Shown here: one piece after another, positions 26,675 to 36,275 of the stretch
How positions within the stretch are numbered: the stretch's first letter is position 1
How the letters are laid out: each line of letters begins with the position of its first letter
Notes under the pieces: generated by a model
What the model was told of the DNA's origin: nothing
Seen by the model: only the letters and a program-made list of their open reading frames with translations
Database searches by the model: none
NCBI GenBank assembly: GCA_049509635.1
Contig: JBEKZS010000024.1
Coordinates: 1-37,491, forward strand
DNA: 37,491 bases
Reading direction: 5' to 3'
DNA from: Roseiarcus sp049509635
GTDB lineage: Bacteria > Pseudomonadota > Alphaproteobacteria > Rhizobiales > Beijerinckiaceae
Made by a program: the position numbers and the translations under genes

Positions 26675-27865
26675 TCAGAAAAACGCCTGCAGCCCCGTCT
26701 GCGCGCGCCCGAGGATCAGCGCATGCACGTCATGCGCGCCCTCGTAGGTGTTGACCGTCTCGAGATTCTGCGCGTGGCGCATCACGTGATAGCCGCCTGA
26801 AATGCCGTTGGCGCCGTGGATGTCGCGCGCGAGCCGGGCGATGTCGAGGGCCTTGCCGCAATTGTTGCGCTTGATCAGCGAGACCATCTCCGGCGCCGAC
26901 CGCCCCGCGTCCATGAGCTGGCCGACCCGCAGGCAGGCCTGCAGGCCGAGCGCAATCTCGGTCTGCATGTCGGCGAGCTTCTTCTGGACGAGTTGGGTCG
27001 CCGCGAGCGGCCGGCCGAACTGCTTGCGCTCCATCGCATAGTCGCGCGAGCGGCGCCAGCAATCCTCCGCCGCGCCCATTGCGCCCCAGGCGATGCCGTA
27101 GCGCGCGCGGTTGAGGCAGCCGAACGGCCCCTTGAGGCCGGAGACGTTGGGCAGCATCTGGGCGGCGGGAATCTCGACGCCGTCCATGACGACCTCGCCG
27201 GTGACCGAGGCGCGCAGCGAGAGCTTGCCCTCGATCCTCGGCGCCGACAGGCCCTTCATGCCCTTTTCGAGAATAAAGCCGCGAATCTGCCCGCCATGCG
27301 CGGAGGATTTCGCCCAGATCACGAAGATGTCGGCGATCGGCGCGTTGGATATCCACAGCTTCGAGCCGGTCAACCGATAGCCGCCGTCGATCGGCTCGGC
27401 CCGCGTCGTCATCGATCCGGGATCGGAGCCCGCCTCCGCCTCGGTGAGGCCAAAACAGCCGATCCAGGTCCCGCTCGCCAGCTTCGGCAGGTATTTCCGC
27501 CGCTGGTCCTCGTCGCCATAGGCGTGGATCGGATGCATGACCAGGGAGGATTGCACGCTCATCATCGAGCGATAGCCGGAATCGACCCGCTCGACCTCGC
27601 GCGCGACGAGCCCGTACGAGACGTAGTTGGCGCCCGCGCAGCCGTATTTGTCGGGGAGCGTCAGCCCGAGCAGCCCGAGCGCGCCCATTTCCTGGAAGAT
27701 CGCGGGGTCGATCGTCTCCTTCTCGTAGGCCGCGACGATGCGCGGCGCGAGCTTCTCCTGCGCGAAATCATGGGCGGTGTCGCGGATCGACCGTTCATCC
27801 TCGGTCAATTGCCCCTCAAAGTCGAACGGGTCTTCCCATTTGAACGGCGTGGCGTCGGAACCCAT
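26675..27865 (-). CDS. gcdH: Glutaryl-CoA dehydrogenase
   Basis: The protein has 396 residues. The acyl-CoA dehydrogenase fold is complete: F-G-L-T-E-A-E-A-G-S-D FAD block at ~138-148, W-I-S-N in 171-174, and the catalytic base Glu375 in N-T-Y-E-G-A-H-D-V-H-A-L-I-L-G-R. The glutaryl-specific block V-D-S-G-Y-R99-S-M-M-S-V-Q-S-S-L-V-M matches human GCDH from memory. It oxidatively decarboxylates glutaryl-CoA to crotonyl-CoA in lysine, tryptophan and aromatic breakdown, passing electrons to ETF. No partner CoA-transferase is adjacent. Confidence 0.95.
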   Translation of the reverse strand: MGSDATPFKWEDPFDFEGQLTEDERSIRDTAHDFAQEKLAPRIVAAYEKETIDPAIFQEMGALGLLGLTLPDKYGCAGANYVSYGLVAREVERVDSGYRSMMSVQSSLVMHPIHAYGDEDQRRKYLPKLASGTWIGCFGLTEAEAGSDPGSMTTRAEPIDGGYRLTGSKLWISNAPIADIFVIWAKSSAHGGQIRGFILEKGMKGLSAPRIEGKLSLRASVTGEVVMDGVEIPAAQMLPNVSGLKGPFGCLNRARYGIAWGAMGAAEDCWRRSRDYAMERKQFGRPLAATQLVQKKLADMQTEIALGLQACLRVGQLMDAGRSAPEMVSLIKRNNCGKALDIARLARDIHGANGISGGYHVMRHAQNLETVNTYEGAHDVHALILGRAQTGLQAFF

Positions 27866-27867
27866 GG

Positions 27868-27880
27868 CTAGGCGTCCTAG
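27868..27880. promoter_or_regulatory. 5-3-5 dyad covering the gcdH ribosome-binding site
   Basis: CTAGG-CGT-CCTAG is a perfect inverted repeat 3-15 nt upstream of the gcdH ATG and contains its likely AGGAC ribosome site. It could be a small mRNA hairpin or an operator. Short dyads arise by chance, so confidence is low. Confidence 0.3.
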
Positions 27881-27994
27881 AGTGACTCACGCCGCCAGCT
27901 ATGGCCGGCCGGCGCGGCATTTTCAAGCCGACCGCGACCGAACGGGCGCCCCGGGCCGCTTGCGCTGGCGCCGCCTTGCCGGCATGGTGGAGCG

Positions 27995-29083
27995 ATGGGT
28001 GGTCCTTCCGACAGGAATTTGGCCGAGCCGCGCGCCTTGGCCAATCTCGATGCGCGATCGCGCGACATTTTCAGGCGCATCGTCGATTCCTACCTCGCCC
28101 ACGGCGAACCCGTCGGATCGCGCCATCTCTCGCGCCTGCTGCCGATCTCGCTCTCGCCGGCCTCGGTGCGCAACGTCATGCAGGATCTCGAGGAACTCGG
28201 GCTCATCTACGCCCCGCACACCAGCGCCGGGCGGATGCCGACCGAACTCGGCCTGCGGTTCTTCGTCGACGCCTTGCTCGAGTTTGGCGATCTCACCAGC
28301 GCCGAGCGCGCGCGCATCGACGATGGCGTCCGGGTGGCGGCCGAGGGGCGCGGCTTCGAGGGCGCCCTCACGGAGACGATGAGCGTCCTGTCCAGTCTCA
28401 CCCGCGGCGCCGGGGTGGTGCTGACCACCAAGGACAATGTCAGGCTGAAGCACATCGAATTCGTGCGCCTCGAACCGGAGAAGGCGCTCGCCGTGCTCGT
28501 TTCGGACGACGGCTCCGTGGAAAACCGCATTTTCGACACGCCAGCCGGAATGCCCGCTTCGGCCCTGGTCGAGGCCGCCAATTACCTCAACGCGCGGGTG
28601 CGCGGCCGCACGCTCGCCGAAGCCCGCCTCGACATCGAGGCGGCGCGCCGCGCGGCGCAGAACGAACTCGACGAACTCGCCGCCCGCCTCGTCGACGCCG
28701 GCCTCGCGTCCTGGGCGGGCGTCGAGGATTCGCGCCAGCAGTTGATCGTGCGCGGCCAGGCCAATCTGCTCGGCGACCTGCGCGCCGACGACGATCTCGA
28801 ACGGATCCGGCTGCTGTTCGCCGATCTCGAGACCAAGACCGACGTCATCGACCTGCTCCACCGGGCGGAGAGCGGCGACGGCGTCAAGATATTCATCGGC
28901 TCCGAAAACAAGCTGTTTTCGCTGTCGGGGTCGTCGATGATCGTCGCCCCGTTGCGCGACGGAGAGCAAAAGATCGCGGGCGCGCTGGGGGTCATCGGAC
29001 CGACCCGTCTCAATTACGCGCGCATCGTCCCGATGGTCGAATATACGGCGAGGGTGTTGGGCGACCTGATGCGCGTGCGCTGA
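27995..29083 (+). CDS. hrcA: Heat-inducible transcription repressor HrcA
   Basis: This 362-residue protein starts at an ATG with ggtggag upstream. The winged helix domain lies at ~20-90 (V-G-S-R-H-L-S ... A-S-V-R-N-V-M-Q-D-L-E-E-L-G-L-I-Y-A-P-H-T-S-A-G-R-M-P-T) and the GAF-like HrcA domain follows. HrcA binds CIRCE elements (TTAGCACTC-N9-GAGTGCTAA) and represses chaperonin genes until heat titrates GroEL. No CIRCE was seen in this window, including in front of hsp20-lon. hrcA is usually next to grpE; here a membrane protein and ppdK follow instead. Confidence 0.97.
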   Translation: MGGPSDRNLAEPRALANLDARSRDIFRRIVDSYLAHGEPVGSRHLSRLLPISLSPASVRNVMQDLEELGLIYAPHTSAGRMPTELGLRFFVDALLEFGDLTSAERARIDDGVRVAAEGRGFEGALTETMSVLSSLTRGAGVVLTTKDNVRLKHIEFVRLEPEKALAVLVSDDGSVENRIFDTPAGMPASALVEAANYLNARVRGRTLAEARLDIEAARRAAQNELDELAARLVDAGLASWAGVEDSRQQLIVRGQANLLGDLRADDDLERIRLLFADLETKTDVIDLLHRAESGDGVKIFIGSENKLFSLSGSSMIVAPLRDGEQKIAGALGVIGPTRLNYARIVPMVEYTARVLGDLMRVR

Positions 29084-29158
29084 GCGGTGGCGGTTCGCGA
29101 TTTCCGCGAGTCGCGCCCGGACGCAGCGCGCAGCGTCGTCGATGGAGTGGAGAGTGCC

Positions 29159-29737
29159 ATGTCGGGTTCATCGGATGCAGGGCGGGAAATCCATAGTCTC
29201 GGGGAGGCGATTCATCGATTGCACGACAAATGGGGGGCGATCGTCGCCTTCGGGCTGCTGCTGATCCTTCTGGGTCTGGCGGCGGCGATCTTCGCGCTCG
29301 CCGCGACAGTCGCGACGGTCACCATCAACGGCGTCGTGTTCCTGATCGCCGGCGCGGCGGAAATCGGAATCGGCATGCACTCGCAGAGTTGGGGCCGGTT
29401 CTTCCTGTGGGTGATCGGCGGCATACTCTATTTGTTCGTCGGGCTCGTCTGCATTTTCAATCCGCTGTTCGCATCGGCGGCGCTGACGCTGGTGCTCGGC
29501 GCCGGCCTGATCGCGGCCGGCGTGGTCCGCCTGTATCTCGCCTTCCAACTCCCCGACGATCAATCGCGCGCGATGGTCTTCCTGGCGGGCGCCGTCACGG
29601 TCCTGCTCGGTCTCATCATCGTGACGCATTGGCCCGCCGATTCCATCTGGGTGCTGGGAACCCTTCTGGGCGTCGACCTCTTGTTCAACGGCGCGGGCTG
29701 GGTGAGATTCGGCCTCGGCCTGCGCGCTCGGCGCTGA
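29159..29737 (+). CDS. HdeD-family (DUF308) membrane protein
   Basis: The ATG at 29159 (ggagag 6-11 nt upstream) gives 192 residues, with six hydrophobic segments in pairs, as in HdeD (first at ~28-52, then ~55-75, ~83-103, ~108-130, ~140-160 and ~165-185). E. coli HdeD supports acid resistance at high cell density; the molecular role is unknown. It lies 75 bp after hrcA and 40 bp before ppdK, all in one direction, so a stress-responsive unit is possible. Confidence 0.85.
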   Translation: MSGSSDAGREIHSLGEAIHRLHDKWGAIVAFGLLLILLGLAAAIFALAATVATVTINGVVFLIAGAAEIGIGMHSQSWGRFFLWVIGGILYLFVGLVCIFNPLFASAALTLVLGAGLIAAGVVRLYLAFQLPDDQSRAMVFLAGAVTVLLGLIIVTHWPADSIWVLGTLLGVDLLFNGAGWVRFGLGLRARR

Positions 29738-29777
29738 CCGCGATCGCGCCGGCTTCGTTCGATCCTGGGAGCCTGCA

Positions 29778-32456
29778 ATGACGAAATGGGTCTATTCTTT
29801 CGGCGGGGAGAAAGCCGAAGGGAGTGGGCGATTGCGGGACCTGCTCGGCGGCAAGGGCGCCAATCTCGCCGAAATGGCCAATCTCGGCCTGCCGGTTCCC
29901 CCGGGCTTCACGATCACGACCGAAGTCTGCGCCCATTTCTACGCCCACGCTCGGCGCTATCCGCCCGATCTCGCCGCGCAGGTCGAGGCCGCGCTGACGC
30001 AGGTGGGGGCGCTCACGGGGCGCGTGTTCGGCGAGGCGGCCAATCCGCTCCTGGTCTCGGTGCGATCGGGCGCCCGCGCCTCGATGCCCGGCATGATGGA
30101 CACCGTTCTGAATCTCGGCCTCAACGACGCCTCCGTGGTCACGCTCGCCGCGACTTCCGGCGACGAGCGCTTCGCCTACGACAGTTATCGGCGGTTCATT
30201 CAGATGTATTCGAACGTCGTTCTCGAAATCGAACACCATCATTTCGAGGAAATCCTGGAATCGGTCAAGGAGCGCAAAGGCTATGTGCTCGACACCGATC
30301 TCGACGCCGCCGACTGGCGCGCCATCATCGCCCCTTACAAGGCCAAGGTGCAGGAGGCGCGCGGCGCGCCTTTCCCGCAGGACCCTCGCGAGCAATTGTG
30401 GGGCGCAATCGGCGCGGTCTTCTCCTCCTGGATGAATCAGCGTGCGATCACCTACCGGCGCCTCAACGACATTCCCGAGAGCTGGGGCACGGCGGTCAGC
30501 GTCCAGGCGATGGTGTTCGGCAATATGGGCGAGACATCGGCCACCGGCGTCGCCTTCACCCGCAATCCCTCGACCGGCGCCCGCGAGCTCTATGGCGAAT
30601 TTCTCGTGAACGCCCAGGGCGAGGATGTCGTGGCCGGCATCCGCACGCCGCAGAGCATCACCGAGGCCGCCCGGAAGACGGCCGGCTCCGAATCCCCCTC
30701 GCTCGAAACGCTGATGCCGGAGGCGTTCGCGCGCTTCCTCGCGACGACCGAACTGCTCGAGAAGCACTATCGCGACATGCAGGATCTCGAATTCACGATC
30801 GAGCGCGGCAAGCTGTGGATGCTGCAGACGCGCTCCGGCAAGCGCACCGCGCGGGCCTCGCTGCGCGTCGCGGTCGAAATGGCCAACGAGGGCTTGATTT
30901 CGCGCGAGGACGCGGTCGCGAGGATCGAGCCCGCATCGCTCGACCAACTGCTCCATCCCATGATCGACCCCAAGGCGACGCGCAAGCCGCTGGCGATCGG
31001 CCTGCCCGCCTCGCCCGGCGCCGCCTCGGGCGAGATCGTGTTCTCGGCCGATGAGGCCGAGCAGTTGCGGAACGCCGGCCGCAAGGTGATCCTCGTGCGC
31101 ATCGAAACTTCGCCCGAAGACATTCACGGCATGCACGCGGCCGAGGGCATCGTGACCACCCGTGGCGGCATGACCTCGCATGCGGCCGTCGTCGCGCGCG
31201 GCATGGGCAAGCCCTGCGTCTCGGGCGCCGGCGCGATCCGCGTCGATTATGCCGGCCAGACGATGGTCGCGGGCGGCGTCATGCTGAAGCGGGGCGACAT
31301 CCTCACCATCGACGGCGCCAGCGGCCAGGTGCTCCAGGGGGCGGTGGCGATGGTCAAGCCCGAGATGACCGGCGAATTCGCCACGCTGATGGGCTGGGCC
31401 GACGCGGTCCGCCGCATGAAGGTGCGCGCCAACGCCGAGACGCCCAACGACGCGCGGGTGGCGCGCAGCTTCGGGGCCGAGGGCATCGGTCTGTGCCGCA
31501 CCGAGCACATGTTCTTCGAAGGCGAGCGCATCGTCGCGGTGCGCGAAATGATCCTCGCCGACAACGAGGCCGGCCGGCGCGCCGCGCTCGCCAAGCTGCT
31601 GCCGATCCAGCGGCAGGATTTCGCCGAATTGTTCGAGATCATGACCGGGCTGCCGGTGACGATCCGGCTGCTCGATCCGCCGCTGCACGAGTTCCTGCCG
31701 CAGACCGAGTCCGAGATCGGCGAGGTCGCCAGGGCGATGGGGGTCAGCGCCCACAAGCTGCGCGCCCGCGCCGCCGATCTCCACGAGTTCAACCCGATGC
31801 TGGGCTTTCGCGGCGTGCGCATCGCGATCCGCTACCCCGAAATCGCCGAGATGCAGGCGCGCGCGATTTTCGAAGGCGCCGTCGAGGCCGGCGCCAAGAC
31901 CGGCCAGCCGATCCGGGCGGAGATCATGATTCCGCTCGTCATGACGAAGGCGGAAGTCGATCTCGTCAAGGCGAACGTCGTGGCGATGGCGGAAGCGGTC
32001 GCGAACGAGACCGGGGTCGCCGTGCCCTACGAGATCGGCACGATGATCGAACTGCCGCGCGCCGCGTTGCTGGCCGGCGACATCGCCAAAAGCGCGGAAT
32101 TCTTCTCCTTCGGCACCAACGATCTCACCCAGACGACGCTCGGCGTCTCGCGCGACGACGCGGCCTCGTTCCTCGGCGCCTATACGACGCGCGGCATCCT
32201 GCCCGCCGACCCGTTCGTGACGCTCGATCAGGACGGCGTCGGCGAACTCGTCAAGCTCGCCGCCGAGCGGGGCCGGACCACCCGCGCGGACATCAAGCTC
32301 GGCATCTGCGGCGAGCATGGCGGCGATCCCGCCAGCATCGCCTTCTGCGAGACGATCGGGCTCGACTACGTCTCCTGTTCGCCGTTCCGCGTGCCGATCG
32401 CGCGCCTTGCGGCGGCCCAGGCGGCGCTGGGACGTAAGGCCGCTTCGACGGCGTGA
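29778..32456 (+). CDS. ppdK: Pyruvate, phosphate dikinase
   Basis: This 892-residue enzyme interconverts pyruvate + ATP + Pi and PEP + AMP + PPi. The N-terminal ATP-grasp part (~1-350) is followed by the phosphohistidine domain with H468 in T-T-R-G-G-M-T-S-H-A and the C-terminal PEP/pyruvate barrel with catalytic Cys844 in G-I-C-G-E-H. Length matches the bacterial family. GGGAG lies 7 nt before the ATG at 29778. In this type of organism it can serve gluconeogenesis or regeneration of PEP. Confidence 0.97.
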   Translation: MTKWVYSFGGEKAEGSGRLRDLLGGKGANLAEMANLGLPVPPGFTITTEVCAHFYAHARRYPPDLAAQVEAALTQVGALTGRVFGEAANPLLVSVRSGARASMPGMMDTVLNLGLNDASVVTLAATSGDERFAYDSYRRFIQMYSNVVLEIEHHHFEEILESVKERKGYVLDTDLDAADWRAIIAPYKAKVQEARGAPFPQDPREQLWGAIGAVFSSWMNQRAITYRRLNDIPESWGTAVSVQAMVFGNMGETSATGVAFTRNPSTGARELYGEFLVNAQGEDVVAGIRTPQSITEAARKTAGSESPSLETLMPEAFARFLATTELLEKHYRDMQDLEFTIERGKLWMLQTRSGKRTARASLRVAVEMANEGLISREDAVARIEPASLDQLLHPMIDPKATRKPLAIGLPASPGAASGEIVFSADEAEQLRNAGRKVILVRIETSPEDIHGMHAAEGIVTTRGGMTSHAAVVARGMGKPCVSGAGAIRVDYAGQTMVAGGVMLKRGDILTIDGASGQVLQGAVAMVKPEMTGEFATLMGWADAVRRMKVRANAETPNDARVARSFGAEGIGLCRTEHMFFEGERIVAVREMILADNEAGRRAALAKLLPIQRQDFAELFEIMTGLPVTIRLLDPPLHEFLPQTESEIGEVARAMGVSAHKLRARAADLHEFNPMLGFRGVRIAIRYPEIAEMQARAIFEGAVEAGAKTGQPIRAEIMIPLVMTKAEVDLVKANVVAMAEAVANETGVAVPYEIGTMIELPRAALLAGDIAKSAEFFSFGTNDLTQTTLGVSRDDAASFLGAYTTRGILPADPFVTLDQDGVGELVKLAAERGRTTRADIKLGICGEHGGDPASIAFCETIGLDYVSCSPFRVPIARLAAAQAALGRKAASTA

Positions 32457-32465
32457 GGCGGCTCG

Positions 32466-33701
32466 TCAACCTGCCGGCAGCCATTTGGCGGCGACGAACA
32501 GGATCAGCCCGACGAGGCCGCCGACCAGCGTCCCGTTGATGCGGATGTATTGGAGGTCGCGGCCGACCTGCAATTCCAGGCGGTCGACCAGTGTCGTCGC
32601 GTCCCAGTGCTCGACGACATTGGTGAAATAGGCGCCGATGTCGGCCCGCCGGGGCGCCAGCGCGCGCAGCGCAGCGCGGCGGCCCCAGCGGTTGAGCCGG
32701 TCGCGCGCCGGCGCGTCCTCGCGCAGCCATCGGCCGAGCGCGAGCAAGGCGGTTTCGAGGGTCGCCGCGATCGAGTCCGCGCGCAGCGAAACATTCGCGC
32801 TCAATTGCGCCTCGACGTCCTCGCACAGCGCGGCGACCTGCGCGACGAACACCGGATTGGCGAGTAGCTCCGCCTTGATCGCCTCGCCGCGCCGGATCAT
32901 CGCCGGGTTGACGGCGAGATCGAAGATCAGCGTCTCGATCGCCGCGCGCAGTTCGACGCGCCAGGGATGCTCGGGATTGCGCATTTCGGCGAGCGTCGCG
33001 AGCAACCCGGTCATCACCTTGTCGGCGAGCAGGCCGTCGACCCATTTGGGAAGCAGCCGCGAGGAGCTCTGGGAGACCCTGGCGCGAATGAAATCCTTCC
33101 GGCCGATCAGCCAGTCCTCGGCCAATTCGACCGCGCGATCGAGCAGCGCCTGCATCTCGCCCTGCGCCCACAGCAGCGCGAGCGCCCGGGAGGCGAGCGG
33201 CGCCGCCGGCGCCGCCGCGACGCCGCGCAGCGTCGCGGCGGCGAGCCAATCGACGAGCCGGTCACGGGGCAGGGCGGCGAGCGCGCGCGGCAGGAACCGG
33301 CTCGCCTGGTCGGCGAGCGCGCGCGCATGGCCCGGCGCGTTCAGCCAGCCGGCGGCCCATCCGGCGGCGTCGAGCGTCTCCAGCCGCTTGGCGAGCACGG
33401 ACGGGCTGAGGAAGTTGGTGGCGACGAACCGGCCGAGCGCCTCGCCGATCCGCGCCTTGTTGCGCGGCACGATCCCGGTATGGGGAATCGGCAGGCCGAG
33501 CGGCCGGCGAAACAGGGCGACGACCGCGAACCAGTCGGCGCAGGCGCCGACCATCGCCGCTTCCGCGAAGGCCCTGACATAGGCGAGCCAAGGCCAGCGG
33601 CCCACCGTCAAGGAGGTGGCGACGACGAGAAGCGCCATGGCGGCGAGCAGTCCCGTCGCCAACAGGCGCATGCGGGCGAGGTCGCGCGCTCTCGGGTCCA
33701 C
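32466..33701 (-). CDS. DUF445-family membrane protein
   Basis: This 411-residue protein has membrane segments near the start (~12-32) and at the extreme C-terminus (~388-408). The family block F-A-E-A-A-M-V-G-A-C-A-D-W-F-A-V-V-A-L-F-R-R-P-L-G-L-P-I-P-H-T-G-I-V-P is present at ~45-80. Function is unknown. Its GTG start (33701) directly abuts the stop of the FtsX-type permease gene; an ATG at 33671 is an alternative start. It converges with ppdK with 9 bp between stops. Confidence 0.85.
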   Translation of the reverse strand: MDPRARDLARMRLLATGLLAAMALLVVATSLTVGRWPWLAYVRAFAEAAMVGACADWFAVVALFRRPLGLPIPHTGIVPRNKARIGEALGRFVATNFLSPSVLAKRLETLDAAGWAAGWLNAPGHARALADQASRFLPRALAALPRDRLVDWLAAATLRGVAAAPAAPLASRALALLWAQGEMQALLDRAVELAEDWLIGRKDFIRARVSQSSSRLLPKWVDGLLADKVMTGLLATLAEMRNPEHPWRVELRAAIETLIFDLAVNPAMIRRGEAIKAELLANPVFVAQVAALCEDVEAQLSANVSLRADSIAATLETALLALGRWLREDAPARDRLNRWGRRAALRALAPRRADIGAYFTNVVEHWDATTLVDRLELQVGRDLQYIRINGTLVGGLVGLILFVAAKWLPAG

Positions 33702-36275
33702 TCACAGCTCCCGCAGGAACGCCGCCGGCTTCTGCCCGAGAATGCGCCATGCGCCCGCCATGCCGAGCGCGACGGTCAGCCCGAGCGCGCCCAAAGCCGC
33801 GCCCGAGGCGGCGGGCCAGGAAAAGGCGAAATCGAACTGCATGACGCGCGTGACGATCGCCCAGGCGGCGCCGGCGCCGGCGGCGACCCCGAACGCCGCG
33901 GTGATCGCGCCGAGCAGCGCATATTCGATGAGGAAGGCGGCGAGCAGGCGCCCGCGCGTCGCGCCGAGGATCTTGAGCACGACGGAATCGTAGATGCGTG
34001 CGCGGCGGTTGGCGGCGAGCGCGCCCGCCAGCACCAGAACCGAGGTCGAAAGCGCGACGCCCGAGGCCGAGCGGATCGCGACTGCGAGCTTGCCGACCAG
34101 GGCCTCGATCGTCGCCAGCGCGTCGCGCACGCGCAGGGCGGCGATCGACGGGAAATCCTGCGCGGTCGCCCGCAGCAGCGCGATTTCCGCCGGCGTCCCG
34201 ATGTCCCTCGGGAAGGCGGCGGTGACGAGAAACGTGTGCGGCGCGCCCTTGAACGTGGCGGGCGAAAAGACCATCACGAAATTGATCGCGAAGCTGCGCC
34301 AGTTGACCTTGCGCAGATTGGCGATCGTCGCGACGACGTTGCGGCCGAGGATGTTGACGGTGACGGGATCGCCGATTTTCAGGCCGAGCCCGTCGGCGAC
34401 CTCCGCCTCCATCGAAACGAGCGGCGGTCCAGCATAATCCCTCGGCCACCATTCGCCCGCGGTCAACACTGAGCCATCCGGCGGACTGTCCGCATAGGTG
34501 ACGCCGCGATCGCCCTCCAGCACCCAGGCGACGTCTTCTTTGGGCTTGACGTCCTCGGCGAGCGTGCGGCCGATGCGCACGAAACGCCCGCGCATCATCG
34601 GCGCCTCGACGATTTTCGCGTCGGGCCGCCGTCCCGAAAGGAAGGCCCGAAACCTGTCGATCTCGCCGCCCGGCACGTCGAGAAAATAGAAGCTCGGCGT
34701 CTCCCCGGGCAGGGTCTGGCGCAACTGGCCGCGCAAATTGCCGTCGATCAGGGTCAGCGTCACCATTACGGCGAGGCCGAGGCCGAGCGACAATACGACC
34801 GCCGGCGTCGTCGCGCCGGGCCGGTGGATGTTGGCGACCGCCATGCGCCATTCGACGCCGCCCGCTCGCGGCGCGCGGCGAGCGAGCGCCATGACGCCGA
34901 TCGCGACCAGCCTCAGCGCGACGAAGCCGACGAGCGTCGCCGCGATCACGACGAGCGCGGTCTTCTGCTGGGCGCTCTCGAACATGGCCGTCCCCGCGAG
35001 CGCCAGCCCGGCCGCCGCGCTCGCCGCGACATAGCGAAACCGCGGCCATTTGCCCGGCGATTCCACGAGGTCGCGAAACAGCGCCGAAACCGGCAGGTCG
35101 TGCGCCCGCCCCAGAGGCGCGATCGAGAAGACCAGCGCCGTGAGCAGCCCGTAGACGACCCCGAGCCCGAGTTCGCCGGGGAATATCGCCGGCGCCAGCG
35201 GAAATGGAATCACGGCGCCGAACATGGCGTCGATCGCAAAGGGCAGGGCGGCGCCGATCGCCAGACCGATCGCGACGCCGAGCAGGGCGACGCCCGTGAA
35301 CTCGATGAGCGCCAGCAGGACCACCGCGCCTCCGGTCGCGCCGATCGATTTCAGCGTCGCCAGCGTCGGGCGCTTGCGCTCGACGAAGCCATGCGCTGCA
35401 TTGGCGACGCCGACGCCGCCGACGATCAGCGAAGTCAGGCCGATCAGCGAGAGGAATTCGGTGAAGCGATCGAGATTCTTCGAGAAGCCGGGCGAGACAT
35501 TGGCGCGATCGCGCGCCTCCCAGCCCGCCTCCGGAAACGCCGCCTGCGCCTGCGCCAGGAACGCCTTCACGGCCGCTTGGCCCGGCGGCCGGTCGTCCGC
35601 CCCGAGCAGCACCCGCGTCGTCCACCTCACCAGCGAGCCCGGCTGGACCAGGCCGGTCGCGCGCAGCGCTTCGTCGGAGATCAGCGCGCGCGGGGCGAAG
35701 CCGACGCCAGCGCCGAGCCGATCCGGTTCTGCCGCGATCAGCGCCCGGATCTCGATTCGCAACGCTCCCAGCGTGAAATGATCGCCGACCCTGAGGGCGA
35801 GCCGGTCGAGCAGCGCCTCCTCGACCGCGGCGCCAAAGACGCCGCCCTCGCGCGCGAGGGCTTCGTGCGTGCTCATCGGCGGCGAGAATGCCGCGGTTCC
35901 GACGCTCGGCCAGGCGCGATCGACGCTCTTGATCTCGATCAGCGCGGCCTCGCCGTCGTCGGCGCGCGCCATGCCGCGCATTTCGCCGACCGTCGACAAG
36001 GCGCCGCCGGCGGCGAGGAACGCGCGTTCCTGCGGCGAGAGCTCGCGATGGATCAACGAGAAGCTCACGTCGCCGCCCAGAATCGCCCGTCCGTCGCGCG
36101 ACAGGCCGTCCTCGAGGCTCCGGGCGAGAGAATTGACTCCGACGATCGCGGCGACGCCGAGCGCGATGCAGGCGAGGAATATGCGCAGACCGACAAGACC
36201 GCCGCGCAGGTCGCGCAGCGCCAGGCGCAGGATCGGCGGCAGCGGCGCGAAACTCGCCTTGCGCGGAGGGTTCAC
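33702..36275 (-). CDS. FtsX-type ABC transporter permease (YbbP-like)
   Basis: The protein has 857 residues. An N-terminal membrane helix (~28-48) is followed by a periplasmic (MacB-like) domain, then several helices near 270-400 and 420-480, a second soluble part, and three helices at the C-terminus (~735-760, ~785-805 and ~820-845), as in the two-FtsX-repeat YbbP architecture. The GTG start overlaps the ATPase stop by 4 bp (GTGA). These transporters are thought to move lipophilic or envelope substrates rather than import nutrients. Neighbours are YbbA-like and TesA-like genes, the same trio as in enterics. Confidence 0.9.
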   Translation of the reverse strand: MNPPRKASFAPLPPILRLALRDLRGGLVGLRIFLACIALGVAAIVGVNSLARSLEDGLSRDGRAILGGDVSFSLIHRELSPQERAFLAAGGALSTVGEMRGMARADDGEAALIEIKSVDRAWPSVGTAAFSPPMSTHEALAREGGVFGAAVEEALLDRLALRVGDHFTLGALRIEIRALIAAEPDRLGAGVGFAPRALISDEALRATGLVQPGSLVRWTTRVLLGADDRPPGQAAVKAFLAQAQAAFPEAGWEARDRANVSPGFSKNLDRFTEFLSLIGLTSLIVGGVGVANAAHGFVERKRPTLATLKSIGATGGAVVLLALIEFTGVALLGVAIGLAIGAALPFAIDAMFGAVIPFPLAPAIFPGELGLGVVYGLLTALVFSIAPLGRAHDLPVSALFRDLVESPGKWPRFRYVAASAAAGLALAGTAMFESAQQKTALVVIAATLVGFVALRLVAIGVMALARRAPRAGGVEWRMAVANIHRPGATTPAVVLSLGLGLAVMVTLTLIDGNLRGQLRQTLPGETPSFYFLDVPGGEIDRFRAFLSGRRPDAKIVEAPMMRGRFVRIGRTLAEDVKPKEDVAWVLEGDRGVTYADSPPDGSVLTAGEWWPRDYAGPPLVSMEAEVADGLGLKIGDPVTVNILGRNVVATIANLRKVNWRSFAINFVMVFSPATFKGAPHTFLVTAAFPRDIGTPAEIALLRATAQDFPSIAALRVRDALATIEALVGKLAVAIRSASGVALSTSVLVLAGALAANRRARIYDSVVLKILGATRGRLLAAFLIEYALLGAITAAFGVAAGAGAAWAIVTRVMQFDFAFSWPAASGAALGALGLTVALGMAGAWRILGQKPAAFLREL

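Noticed and set aside
29685..32318. 877-codon minus-strand frame
   Set aside because: Antisense to ppdK, whose catalytic residues are all intact on the plus strand.
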